A stretch of 64,000 nt of DNA, from the NCBI RefSeq assembly GCF_007859915.1, contig NZ_SJPM01000004.1:1-64000 (forward strand), in the 5' to 3' direction. Both the position numbers and the translations under genes were made by a program. Positions 44,071 to 51,966 of the stretch are shown one piece after another. The notes under the pieces are model-generated. The model searched no databases. It saw only the letters and a list, made by a program, of their open reading frames with translations, and was not told where the DNA came from. Numbering within the stretch: the first letter of the stretch is position 1; each line of letters starts with the position of its first letter. This DNA comes from Neorhodopirellula pilleata. GTDB lineage: Bacteria; Planctomycetota; Planctomycetia; Pirellulales; Pirellulaceae.

Positions 44071-45015
44071 CTAGGGTCGTTCGAATGTCGGCTGGCCGAG
44101 TGAATCGATTCGCATGATGACCCGGCGGCCCTGATAATGAGCTTCAGGAGTGAACCATTCATCCGAAAGCGCGGGTTCATCAGTTTGGAATGTCAGAGCG
44201 ATCGATTTTCGTCCAGCTTCACCGTCTGCCAGATTCCATCGCACAACGATTCGAATCGCCATGCCCGTTTCACGGCTTACCCACAGCTCGATCGTGTCAG
44301 GAGCGTTCGGTTCGTCGGTCACATCAAGCTCGGCACGAATGTGTTGGCAGGCCACTACCGTTCCATCGGGAAGGGTGACTTCCTTATCGGACAGATCGTC
44401 CAACCGGTAGCCTTGAGACATGCGTGTTAAGAGCGTCGTGACGTGCAGATAGGGGGTATCGAGTTGCTCGTGCGAAGCAAGCCAGCGACTAAGAACCATA
44501 TCACTTCCAATTCGAACCGGACCAATCGGAGGAACGACCCACTCGTCCGTCTCATTCTTGCCAAGCCAAAAACTGCTGCTTGACAGGAGCCCCGGATGCC
44601 GCAAGACAAAACGGTCGTGACCTTGCACGTAGAGTTCGTTGTCGATCTGTGGTTCGGACCCAGTGGGGCTGCGATACTGTACCTGCAGCAAATACTTGCG
44701 AGTCATCTGTTCGGCGGCCACGTGCAGGGATCGTTGAACAGCCGCCATGGCCTTGGCAGAAGTGCCGTCAACATCAAGCACAAACGACAGGGCTATCAGC
44801 ACGGATGCGGCAATCGCGATTGCTCCCCACCGCACTGACCTCCGCGACGTGCGTGTCACATCGGCCACATGCGTTGCCTCAGGCTCGTTAATTCGCTTCA
44901 TCGCTCGGGCAACGTGATCGGCGTGATCTTGCGGAGTCACGGCACTGGCGAGCAGCGACTCGATCCAGCAATCCCTGAGTTGGCCTCGCTTCAGTTCTTC
45001 GTTCTCATTCATCAC
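44071..45015 (-). CDS. Putative anti-sigma factor/membrane protein
   Basis: 314 residues. A cytoplasmic N-terminal part of about 65 residues is followed by one membrane helix (WGAIAIAASVLIALSFVL) and an extracytoplasmic domain with repeated beta strands (RKYLLQVQYRSPTGSEPQID), like the LolA/outer-membrane-lipoprotein-carrier-type sensor domains of planctomycete anti-sigma proteins. There is no ZAS Cys/His motif. It overlaps the ECF sigma gene upstream by 4 bp, which is the main argument for an anti-sigma role. Confidence 0.75.
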   Translation of the reverse strand: MMNENEELKRGQLRDCWIESLLASAVTPQDHADHVARAMKRINEPEATHVADVTRTSRRSVRWGAIAIAASVLIALSFVLDVDGTSAKAMAAVQRSLHVAAEQMTRKYLLQVQYRSPTGSEPQIDNELYVQGHDRFVLRHPGLLSSSSFWLGKNETDEWVVPPIGPVRIGSDMVLSRWLASHEQLDTPYLHVTTLLTRMSQGYRLDDLSDKEVTLPDGTVVACQHIRAELDVTDEPNAPDTIELWVSRETGMAIRIVVRWNLADGEAGRKSIALTFQTDEPALSDEWFTPEAHYQGRRVIMRIDSLGQPTFERP

Positions 45016-45542
45016 GACGTCTCGCCAAGTCCCAGTTTGTTCTCCAGGCAGTCCGCCAAACGCGCTTTACCGCGGGCCAGCCGTTTCTTCAAAGTCTCTT
45101 TTGCCAGGTTCAACATCGACTCGATTTCGCCCCAAGCCCGCTGTTCGGTGTAGCGCATCGTGATCGGACGCTGGTAAGTTTCCGGGAGAGAACCGATACA
45201 TTCACGTAAGGCGGCCAGCTTGTCGTGAAATGTGTCACCTTCGAGTGATCCAATCGCGACAAAGCGTTCGTTCAGCCACTGGAGCGCCTCTTCGTCAATC
45301 GGCTTATCCGTGCGAGAAGTCTTCCGATAGTAAGCGAGCATCATTTTTCCGGCGATTCCTCGCAACCACGGACCGATCGGCCTGTCTCGGTCGTAAGTAT
45401 CAAGACGCTTCCAGGCGGTGAGGACCGTTTCTTGATAAAGATCATCCACGGCATGCTGATCTCGCACCCCTGACCGGATGTATGCGAGCAGCATGTCCGT
45501 GTTCTCGCGAATTAAGATTTCAAACAGTGTTGTTGCGTCCAT
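45012..45542 (-). CDS. ECF-type sigma-70 factor
   Basis: 176 residues from the ATG at 45542. Region 2: DQHAVDDLYQETVLTAWKRLDTYD and GPWLRGIAGKMMLAYYRK. Region 4: LPETYQRPITMRYTEQRAWGE and LNLAKETLKKRLARGKARL. Translationally coupled to the membrane anti-sigma candidate. The downstream same-strand genes (copper monooxygenase, dockerin protein, redoxin) are plausible targets. The alternative start at 45563 adds seven codons. Confidence 0.92.
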   Translation of the reverse strand: MDATTLFEILIRENTDMLLAYIRSGVRDQHAVDDLYQETVLTAWKRLDTYDRDRPIGPWLRGIAGKMMLAYYRKTSRTDKPIDEEALQWLNERFVAIGSLEGDTFHDKLAALRECIGSLPETYQRPITMRYTEQRAWGEIESMLNLAKETLKKRLARGKARLADCLENKLGLGETS

Positions 45543-46255
45543 GGTTCTCCCTAAAGCTGCCAATCAAGGGGAATTGTCCCGCGAGACGAGAAAGGGGACG
45601 GCGAATCGCAAACATTTAACAAATAACCGGGAACACTCGATTCTCGAATCGAAAACGATTCGCGCAGTCCAAAATTACCAGCGAACGCAAACGTTGACGA
45701 ATACTTTACTGTAGCTCTCTGTTGCGAACCTACTTCACCCTTGTCCCCCTCCACCGGGAGCAATGCGGTCACAAAAGTCGCAGAACAATGCTCTTCGTCT
45801 TCCGCTTCGCTCGATGAAAACGGGAGCATTGGGAGCACAGTTTTCGGCTGATGATGTACCGTCACCGGCGATCCAAAGTCGTATCGCTCGGCTTGATTGA
45901 CTGAACACCGACCTTGCGATCTCGCCTCAATCGAATCGCGCCAACAACGCTGTTACGTCGCACGCGATGTTTTTTAGCTCCCCTCTTTAACCCGGATCAC
46001 GTAGTAGCCAAATCGATTCAGGAACCCGCCGGGGGCAGAGCCTTCTGCGTTCTCGTCGTCGAACAGAGACTCCTCATCGAGCCAATGAATCAGTGACGTC
46101 GACGCCGCTGAGCATTGTTGAATGAATTCGACGACCACAGCGTATTTCACCTGAGCCTCGCAAGCATCATTGGATCCAAACACAACGGAAAATGAGTTAG
46201 GCCAAACAGTTTTTCTACCAGACCACAGTTGACCACAAGTGGACTTGGAATCAAT
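45543..46255. other. Mostly gene-free stretch with one doubtful small ORF
   Basis: Only a minus-strand frame at 45974-46183 (69 residues, GTG start, acidic, ending GGFLNRFGYYVIRVKEGS) looks at all protein-like; I cannot name it. The right end of the stretch passes directly into the leaderless choloylglycine-hydrolase fragment at 46256. Confidence 0.35.
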
Positions 46256-46692
46256 GCCTCTGCGTTTGTTGTGCGGCGTTTCCTGTCAACGTTGCGGATG
46301 CCTGCAGTCTGGCTGTCTATTTCGGCAAGCAGGGCCAGACGGTGACCGGTCGCACGATGGACTGGCAGGAAGACATGCATACCGACTTATGGATCTTTCC
46401 GCGAGGGATGAAGCGTGACGGCGGCATGGGCGATCAAGGCTTTAAGTGGGCCAGCAAGTATGGCAGCGTGGTTTCATCGATCTACGAAGCTGGCACCGCC
46501 GACGGTATGAACGAGAAGGGGCTCGTTGCCAACTCGTTGTTTCTTGTCGAGAGCGAGTATCCCAGTCCCAAAGGTGACAATCGTCCGTTGATGTCGATCG
46601 CAGCTTGGACACAACCCGAATTGGACTGGGACGCGACGCAGGACTCCTCTCAGTGGCCGAGACGTTCCCGCCGTGTCATTGCTAGTCTCTGA
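46256..46692 (+). pseudogene. Broken choloylglycine-hydrolase-like gene
   Basis: The frame encodes LCVCCAAFPVNVADACSLAV, then GRTMDWQEDMHTDLWIFPRG and the downstream TADGMNEKGLVANSLFL. This is the N-terminal-nucleophile linear-amide hydrolase fold (Cys of ACS, RTMDW, NEKGL). The leader is cut off at its start (no initiation codon before the match), and after about 140 residues the frame shifts (QPELDWDATQDSSQW and stop), while a second frame continues with a plausible SVAETF. An ORF from GTG at 46342 exists but lacks the nucleophile. Confidence 0.7.
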
Positions 46693-48325
46693 GCGTAATT
46701 CCTAGGCTTTTTATCCGAGAAGCTAGTGTGGTGGGTTTCATACCGAGCAGAGCTGCCGCGCCTTTGTCGCCATAGACCTTGCCGTCGCAAGCTTGCAACG
46801 CGCGACGAATGTTCGCTGATTCGAAGGATCGTAGCTGCGACGCGGACAAGATCGGCTCGTTCGAAATCGATGTGGAGGGCGTTGTTGTTGCCTTGGTGTT
46901 TTCGCCAGAGTTAAGGTCAAAACGCAACTTGCCTTTCGGCGAAGTGATCAAGGCACGCTCGAGCACGTGTTGTAGTTCTCGAATATTGCCCGGCCAATCG
47001 TATCGCAGCAGTTCGGCTACATTGGCTTGCGTCAATCGCGGCGGCTGTTTTCCAAGACGCCGGGATAGAATTCCCAGCAGGTGCTCGGCGAGCATCGCAA
47101 TATCTTCTTTGCGTTTTCGCAGCGGCGGCAATTCGATGGGAAATACACTTAAGCGGTAATACAAGTCGCTTCTGAACTTCCCGGTTTCCGCTTCGTCTTT
47201 GAGATTACGATTGGTGGCGGCTATGATGCGAACATTGACTTTGCGAGTTCGCTCTTCGCCGACTCTCTCAAGTTCTCCCTCTTGCAAGACCCGCAACAGC
47301 TTGCTTTGCAGATCGAGCGGGATCTCGCCGACCTCGTCGAGAAACAAAGTGCCACCATCGGCTAATTCGAATCGGCCAACCCGGTCTCGTAGTGCACCGG
47401 TGAAGCTACCTTTGGTGTGCCCAAAGAATTCGCTCTCGTAAAGCTCGCGTGGAATCGCAGCGCAGTTGACCTTGATCAATGGTCTCGCGTGTCGTGATGA
47501 GCGGGCATGAATTTCGCGGGCAACCAACTCCTTGCCCGTTCCGCTCTCGCCGGTCACTAAGACTGTCGCGTCGGTTGGGGCGACGAGACTAATCTGCTGC
47601 GCTACCATTTGCAGCGCTGCACTTTGGCCAATCATGTCGCCGAAAGACTCGCCGCGAAGCTCCTCTTGCAGATAATCGTTTTCTAGCTCCAAACGTTTGC
47701 GCAGCGATTCAATTTCCTCCCACGCCTGGGCGTTGGCGATGGCGGAAGCTACGTGGTCGGCGATCATCCGCAACCAATCGAGACACTGGTCACCTATCGT
47801 TGTGCGGCTAAAGACACCGAGCACTCCCAACACTTGGCCATGGTGGACCAACGGTTGCCCAGCAAATCCACGGATTCCCTCGTCTTTGGCCCATTTGGGA
47901 TTGGCCAGCCACTCAGGTTCACCGTCAATGTTCTGAACCTCAAGCGGCTCACCCGTCACGGCAATTCGCCCCACCTTACGAACCCCCAACGGGAAGCGGC
48001 GAAACGATCCATCAATGCGGTTGAGCGCATTATCCGGATCAACGACGGAAGTCCCAGAGCTGGCCACCAGATGAAGGCAGTTCGTTTGGTCCGGGCACTC
48101 CGAACGCATCCGGCACGTCTGGCAGCCAGCCCCCGGTCGAATCAACCAGATGCGGGCCAAGGCGACCACTTGTGAACTCGCTAGTTCCGCAACGACCAGT
48201 TTCAACACCTCATCCACGCTTCGCTGCTGGGCCATCGCCAACAGCAACGATTTCGGATCGGGAATCAACGGTAAATGTTGCTCAAGCATGTTGATAGACA
48301 TACACGACATCTCGTGCATACGCAA
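46682..48325 (-). CDS. Sigma-54-dependent activator with N-terminal GAF domain
   Basis: 547 residues. The GAF-type sensor (about 30-200) includes a four-Cys motif [16 protein letters not shown] (Cys-68, 71, 77, 83). The AAA+ domain has Walker A GESGTGKE (259-266), the sigma-54 loop GSFTGA (306-311) and Walker B GGTLFLDE. The C-terminal Fis-type helix-turn-helix is [20 protein letters not shown]. It activates RNA polymerase-sigma-54 open complexes; the divergent gene at 48513 has a matching promoter. The Cys set suggests a redox, metal or NO signal. The start could be one of several close Met codons. The 3' end overlaps the broken gene at 46692 by 11 bp on the other strand. Confidence 0.93.
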   Translation of the reverse strand: MRMHEMSCMSINMLEQHLPLIPDPKSLLLAMAQQRSVDEVLKLVVAELASSQVVALARIWLIRPGAGCQTCRMRSECPDQTNCLHLVASSGTSVVDPDNALNRIDGSFRRFPLGVRKVGRIAVTGEPLEVQNIDGEPEWLANPKWAKDEGIRGFAGQPLVHHGQVLGVLGVFSRTTIGDQCLDWLRMIADHVASAIANAQAWEEIESLRKRLELENDYLQEELRGESFGDMIGQSAALQMVAQQISLVAPTDATVLVTGESGTGKELVAREIHARSSRHARPLIKVNCAAIPRELYESEFFGHTKGSFTGALRDRVGRFELADGGTLFLDEVGEIPLDLQSKLLRVLQEGELERVGEERTRKVNVRIIAATNRNLKDEAETGKFRSDLYYRLSVFPIELPPLRKRKEDIAMLAEHLLGILSRRLGKQPPRLTQANVAELLRYDWPGNIRELQHVLERALITSPKGKLRFDLNSGENTKATTTPSTSISNEPILSASQLRSFESANIRRALQACDGKVYGDKGAAALLGMKPTTLASRIKSLGITLRD

Positions 48326-48331
48326 CGGGCT

Positions 48332-48347
48332 TTCGTGTTTTCACGAA
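48332..48347. promoter_or_regulatory. Palindrome in the activator/target intergenic region
   Basis: TTCGTG-TTTT-CACGAA, a perfect 6-bp inverted repeat 7 bp upstream of the activator start and about 85 bp upstream of the sigma-54 promoter at 48425. Another TCGTG follows at 48351. Suitable as an activator-binding or autoregulatory site. Confidence 0.5.
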
Positions 48348-48382
48348 TTATCGTGCCTATGAAAAACGAACGTTAATTACCG

Positions 48383-48407
48383 TAAGTCATTTATCCACAT
48401 TGACTTA
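48383..48407. promoter_or_regulatory. Inverted repeat, candidate upstream activating site
   Basis: TAAGTCA (48383-48389) and its complement TGACTTA (48401-48407) with an 11-base spacer, 18-42 bp upstream of the candidate -24 box. The symmetry fits a Fis-type dimer, but the distance is short for an enhancer. Confidence 0.5.
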
Positions 48408-48424
48408 TGTATTCTTCCGTGATT

Positions 48425-48440
48425 TGGCACTGCAAATGCC
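48425..48440 (+). promoter_or_regulatory. Candidate sigma-54 promoter
   Basis: TGGCAC (48425-48430), five bases, then ATGC (48436-48439), matching the -24/-12 consensus TGGCAC-N5-TTGC except for the first T. It points towards the gene at 48513 and lies in the intergenic region of a sigma-54 activator gene. Confidence 0.7.
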
Positions 48441-48512
48441 TTTAGGATAGGCATGATCAGCAGCTGTTGCTGACAAGTAAAGAAAACCTTCTGGAACCAA
48501 CGGAGTCCAACC

Positions 48513-49133
48513 ATGTCTCGAATCGAAACCGTAAACCCAAAGCTAGCGACAGGCAAAGCGAAAGAACTGCTCGACGGCGTGAAGGCCAAGCTGGGGATGA
48601 CACCCAACCTGATGCGTGGCATGGCCAACTCGCCAGCCGTGTTGGATGCGTACCTGAAGTTTAGTGGCAGCCTGGGCAGTGGCGACCTGCCAGCGAAGAC
48701 CCGCGAGCAGATCGCGCTTGCGGTAGGCCAAGCTAACTCGTGTGACTACTGCCTCAGCGCTCATTCGACCATTGGCAAGATGGTGGGGCTCACCGCGGAG
48801 CAGATTCTCGAAAGCCGTCGCGGCTCATCGGCAGACCCAAGCACAGCCGCAGTGCTTCGCTTTGCCCGCCAACTCGTGGACAAACGCGGGAAGGTCAGCG
48901 ACGCCGATTTAGCGGCCGTTCGAAGTGCAGGTTGGAATGACGGTGCGATTGCAGAAATCGTCGCCAACGTTGCGCTGAACATCTTCACCAACTACTTCAA
49001 CCACGTCGCCGAAACCGAAATCGACTTTCCACTCGCCGAGGTAGTCGATGAAGCCCCCGAAACCTGTGAAACGCACCAAGCCTGTGCCGTGAACTCGATC
49101 TCTGAACCGATCCATCAAACCAACTGTTTATAA
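48513..49133 (+). CDS. Carboxymuconolactone decarboxylase/AhpD-family protein
   Basis: 206 residues. The AhpD redox motif SCDYCLSAH (Cys-77, Cys-80, His-84) lies in the CMD fold (KTREQIALAVGQANSCDYC). The length and C-terminal helix (VALNIFTNYFNHVAETEIDF) fit peroxidase-related members. A Cys-bearing tail (EAPETCETHQACAV) is an addition. It probably removes peroxides or a quinone-type compound with a thiol partner. It is the first gene behind the sigma-54 promoter and is transcribed away from the activator. Confidence 0.92.
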   Translation: MSRIETVNPKLATGKAKELLDGVKAKLGMTPNLMRGMANSPAVLDAYLKFSGSLGSGDLPAKTREQIALAVGQANSCDYCLSAHSTIGKMVGLTAEQILESRRGSSADPSTAAVLRFARQLVDKRGKVSDADLAAVRSAGWNDGAIAEIVANVALNIFTNYFNHVAETEIDFPLAEVVDEAPETCETHQACAVNSISEPIHQTNCL

Positions 49134-49138
49134 AGGTA

Positions 49139-49379
49139 TGAAGTTGCGATTCCTTCGTAACCCGCTGCGTAAGCGAGGGATCATTGATATTGAATCATCC
49201 CTCGTTTACGCATTTTGAAGTTGCGCTTTCTTCGTAACCCGCTGCGTAAGCGAGGGATCATTGATATTGACTCATCGCTCGCTTACGCCTTTTGAAGTTG
49301 CACTTTTTTCGTAACCCGCTGCGTAAGCGAGGGATAATTGATATTGACTCATCCCTCGCTTGCGCGTCGGGTTACGATA
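49139..49379. repeat. Triplicated 77-bp unit of the second palindrome family
   Basis: Three tandem units start at 49141, 49218 and 49295 (AAGTTGC.....TTCGTAACCC). Each contains one inverted pair with outer arms GCGTAAGCGAGGGAT and its near-complement and an inner loop TTGATATTGA. The last unit ends with CGTCGGGTTACG. It lies between the first and second genes of the sigma-54 set and could separate their expression. Confidence 0.85.
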
Positions 49380-49492
49380 AACCAATGCCACAGGCAAAAA
49401 GGCAGTCTTCAAAACTGACGTGTCGGGTTACGATCCTCTTGCTCGATGCGAATGCCGAAGTGATTTCCGAACCGTTCTCAAGGAACCCTATC

Positions 49493-49963
49493 ATGCTAAA
49501 CCAAACTGATCTTCGCCCACCCTTTACTCTCGAAACGGCGACGGAAAAAGTCCGCGCCGCCGAGAACGCTTGGAACTCACGCGATCCGAATCGTGTTTCG
49601 ATGGCGTACTCGGAAGACTCGGTGTGGAGAAACCGCAGCGTGTTCATTACCGGTCGTGACCAAATTCGCGAGTTTTTGTCGGACAAGTGGAAACGTGAGG
49701 TGGACTATCGATTGGTGAAGTCGCTCTGGGCCTATACCGACACTCGGATCGCGGTTCGGTTTCAGTACGAGTGGCATGATGCCTTGGGAAACTGGTTTCG
49801 TGCTTATGGCAACGAAAACTGGGAGTTCGATGAGCACGGATTGATGCGTCGCCGAGAAGCGAGCATAAACGATGTGGCAATCACGGAAAACGAACGCAAG
49901 TTCTTCTGGGATGCACCAGGACCTCGTCCTTTAGACCACGTCGGCATCGGCGACGTGAAGTAA
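49493..49963 (+). CDS. DUF1348/NTF2-like protein
   Basis: 156 residues from the ATG at 49493 after AAGGAA. An NTF2-like cone: [20 protein letters not shown], then [20 protein letters not shown] and the conserved [36 protein letters not shown] (seen in part). The family is small and unassigned; related folds bind or isomerise small molecules. The longer reading frame from 49292 runs through the repeat tract and is rejected. Confidence 0.9.
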   Translation: MLNQTDLRPPFTLETATEKVRAAENAWNSRDPNRVSMAYSEDSVWRNRSVFITGRDQIREFLSDKWKREVDYRLVKSLWAYTDTRIAVRFQYEWHDALGNWFRAYGNENWEFDEHGLMRRREASINDVAITENERKFFWDAPGPRPLDHVGIGDVK

Positions 49964-50006
49964 TCGCAATTTCTCTCTGCAAATCTAACTCGAAAAGTGA
50001 ACGATC

Positions 50007-50999
50007 ATGAAAATTAACATTCGGATGAAGCTATTTATCGCTGCATTAGCAGCGATCTCCTTCACCTTCGTCGCCGGCGGAACTTCGCTTGCGCAGACGC
50101 CCATCGCGACTGCGAAACATTCAGCGGCATCGACTGTGGCCTATAAGACTGTCGCTGTTGACGGTCTTAAGATCTTCTATCGTGAGGCAGGGCCAAAGGA
50201 TGCGCCGAGCGTCTTGTTGCTGCACGGGTTTCCCACCAGCTCGCAAATGTTTCGCGAACTGATACCAGCCCTCGCTGAAAAATATCATGTTGTTGCGCCA
50301 GACTACCCAGGCTTTGGGCACAGCGAGATGCCCTCACGCGACAAGTTCAACTATACGTTCGACAGCCTCGCGAAAGTCGTCGATCGATTCACCGATGAGA
50401 TTGGCTTGAAAAGCTTCGCGATATACGTTCAAGATTACGGTGCACCCGTTGGTTATCGGATCGCAGCGGCACATCCGGAACGTGTTACAGCGATCGTGGT
50501 CCAAAATGGAAACGCTTACGACGAGGGCTTGGACAATGGCTTCTGGAAGCCGATCAAAGCTTACTGGAACACGCCAAAAGATGCTTCTAAGCGAGAAGCC
50601 CTGCGAGGCCTATTGGCGTACGATGCGACCAAGTGGCAGTACACACACGGCGTCAAGGAAATTGAGCGGATTAGTCCTGATGGTCCGGCGCACGATCAGT
50701 TCTTGCTCGATCGAGAGGGCAATCAGGAGATTCAACTCGATTTGTTCCTCAGCTACGGCAGCAACCCTTCGTTGTATCCAAAATGGCAAGAGTACTTCCG
50801 CAAACATCAGCCGCCGATGCTAATCGTTTGGGGTGAGCACGACCAGATCTTCCCGCCTGCCGGAGCGGAACCTTACAAACGCGATTTCAAAAACCTTGAG
50901 TTTCATCTTCTAGACGCCGGTCACTTTGCATTGGAATCCAATGGAGCCGAGATTGCCGGACTGATGAAATCCTTCTTGGACAAGACGCTCGCCAAGTGA
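50007..50999 (+). CDS. Secreted alpha/beta hydrolase, epoxide-hydrolase/dehalogenase-like
   Basis: 330 residues with a signal peptide ([24 protein letters not shown], shown from residue 7 in part). Oxyanion hole HGFPTS (73-78); nucleophile Asp-143 in [10 protein letters not shown], as in Asp-type epoxide hydrolases and haloalkane dehalogenases rather than Ser-type esterases; acid in [11 protein letters not shown] and His in DAGHFALE. It is the third gene behind the sigma-54 promoter, 43 bp after the DUF1348 gene. An N-terminal fragment of a paralogue lies at 28294. Confidence 0.92.
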   Translation: MKINIRMKLFIAALAAISFTFVAGGTSLAQTPIATAKHSAASTVAYKTVAVDGLKIFYREAGPKDAPSVLLLHGFPTSSQMFRELIPALAEKYHVVAPDYPGFGHSEMPSRDKFNYTFDSLAKVVDRFTDEIGLKSFAIYVQDYGAPVGYRIAAAHPERVTAIVVQNGNAYDEGLDNGFWKPIKAYWNTPKDASKREALRGLLAYDATKWQYTHGVKEIERISPDGPAHDQFLLDREGNQEIQLDLFLSYGSNPSLYPKWQEYFRKHQPPMLIVWGEHDQIFPPAGAEPYKRDFKNLEFHLLDAGHFALESNGAEIAGLMKSFLDKTLAK

Positions 51000-51089
51000 C
51001 CGTGTTACGGTTTTGCACTCGCTCGGAAGATACGAGCGAGTGCTCTTGCAAAGACCTGTGATAAAACCATTCAACTTTGGACAACGACC

Positions 51090-51698
51090 ATGCCAACTTC
51101 ATCCAGCGATATCGCATTCACTCCATCGGTCAAAGCCATTCAGGCACAGAAGGGATCGCGTGCAAGCTACGCCCGAATGGAGTCGCATGGTGGTTGGCAA
51201 ACAAAGGTTTCGCCCGACCTAGCGGGCTTTCTCGCGGGATTGGACATGTTCTATCTCGGCACAGTGAATGGAGAGGGGCAGCCGTACATTCAGTACCGCG
51301 GCGGACCTCCTGGATTTCTCAAAGTCATCGATGATCAAACGCTTGGCTTTGCCGACTTCGGAGGCAACCGGCAGTACATCACACTTGGCAACTTATCAGA
51401 GAACCCCAAATCCTTCATCTTCTTGATGGATTACGTGAACCGCCAACGAATCAAGATCTGGGGCCGCGCTGAAGTAATCGAGGATAACGCCGAACTCAAC
51501 GAGCGTCTTCACGACCCCGACTATGTCGGCAAGGTTGAGCGTTCCATTCTATTTCACGTTGAAGCCTGGGACGCAAACTGTCCTCAACATATTCATCAAC
51601 GCTATCCACACAGCCAAATCGCCCCGATCATTGAAGGCCTGCAAACCCGCGTCGCTGAACTGGAAGCGAAACTTGCGCGATATGAAATCGATCGGTGA
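51090..51698 (+). CDS. Pyridoxamine-5'-phosphate-oxidase-like flavin protein
   Basis: 202 residues of the PNPOx split-barrel family: FLAGLDMFYLGTVNGEGQPYIQYRGGPPG, the core strand with substrate loop, then FGGNRQYITLGNLSENPK and FLMDYVNRQRIKIWGRAEV. Likely an FMN- or F420-binding reductase of small molecules. Fourth gene of the sigma-54 set. The N-terminal 20 residues are not conserved. A C-terminal coiled helix (LQTRVAELEAKLARYE) follows. Confidence 0.92.
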   Translation: MPTSSSDIAFTPSVKAIQAQKGSRASYARMESHGGWQTKVSPDLAGFLAGLDMFYLGTVNGEGQPYIQYRGGPPGFLKVIDDQTLGFADFGGNRQYITLGNLSENPKSFIFLMDYVNRQRIKIWGRAEVIEDNAELNERLHDPDYVGKVERSILFHVEAWDANCPQHIHQRYPHSQIAPIIEGLQTRVAELEAKLARYEIDR

Positions 51699-51715
51699 TA
51701 AACTTTGCCATAGTG

Positions 51716-51966
51716 TTTACTCGCATCGAATGATTGACCTACGGCAACCCGCCAAGCTCACTTATTTCGACGAACTCATTCGCCAAAAGAGAACCGGCCC
51801 CGAAAAAGGGACGCTCAACGCTTCCGATCAAAGGTTCCACGCCGGCAAGTGCGAACGTCTCACCAAAGAACTTGGGTCAGCGTACTCGCAATCCAGCCTT
51901 CCGGAGATGTCGTCAGCGCGATCGGCACTCAACGACTTACTTGTTCGGCTGAGACTCTGGAGTTAA
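51716..51966 (+). pseudogene. C-terminal remnant of a COG3541-type nucleotidyltransferase
   Basis: The frame gives PAKLTYFDELIRQKRTGPEK, matching TAKLSYLDDLIAQKQTGPEK in the intact gene at 63361, and ends SSARSALNDLLVRLRLWS. No start or catalytic part is left. The end lies 29 bp inside the M56 gene on the other strand. Confidence 0.75.

Noticed and set aside
45551-45865. 104-codon minus-strand ORF upstream of the ECF gene
   Set aside because: No motif; it overlaps the sigma factor start region and looks like chance.
49139-49379. CRISPR array
   Set aside because: The three 77-bp units are whole-unit duplications, including the parts that would be spacers.
49292-49492. Upstream extension of the DUF1348 gene
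   Set aside because: It reads through the repeat tract; the ATG at 49493 has AAGGAA before it and begins the family match.
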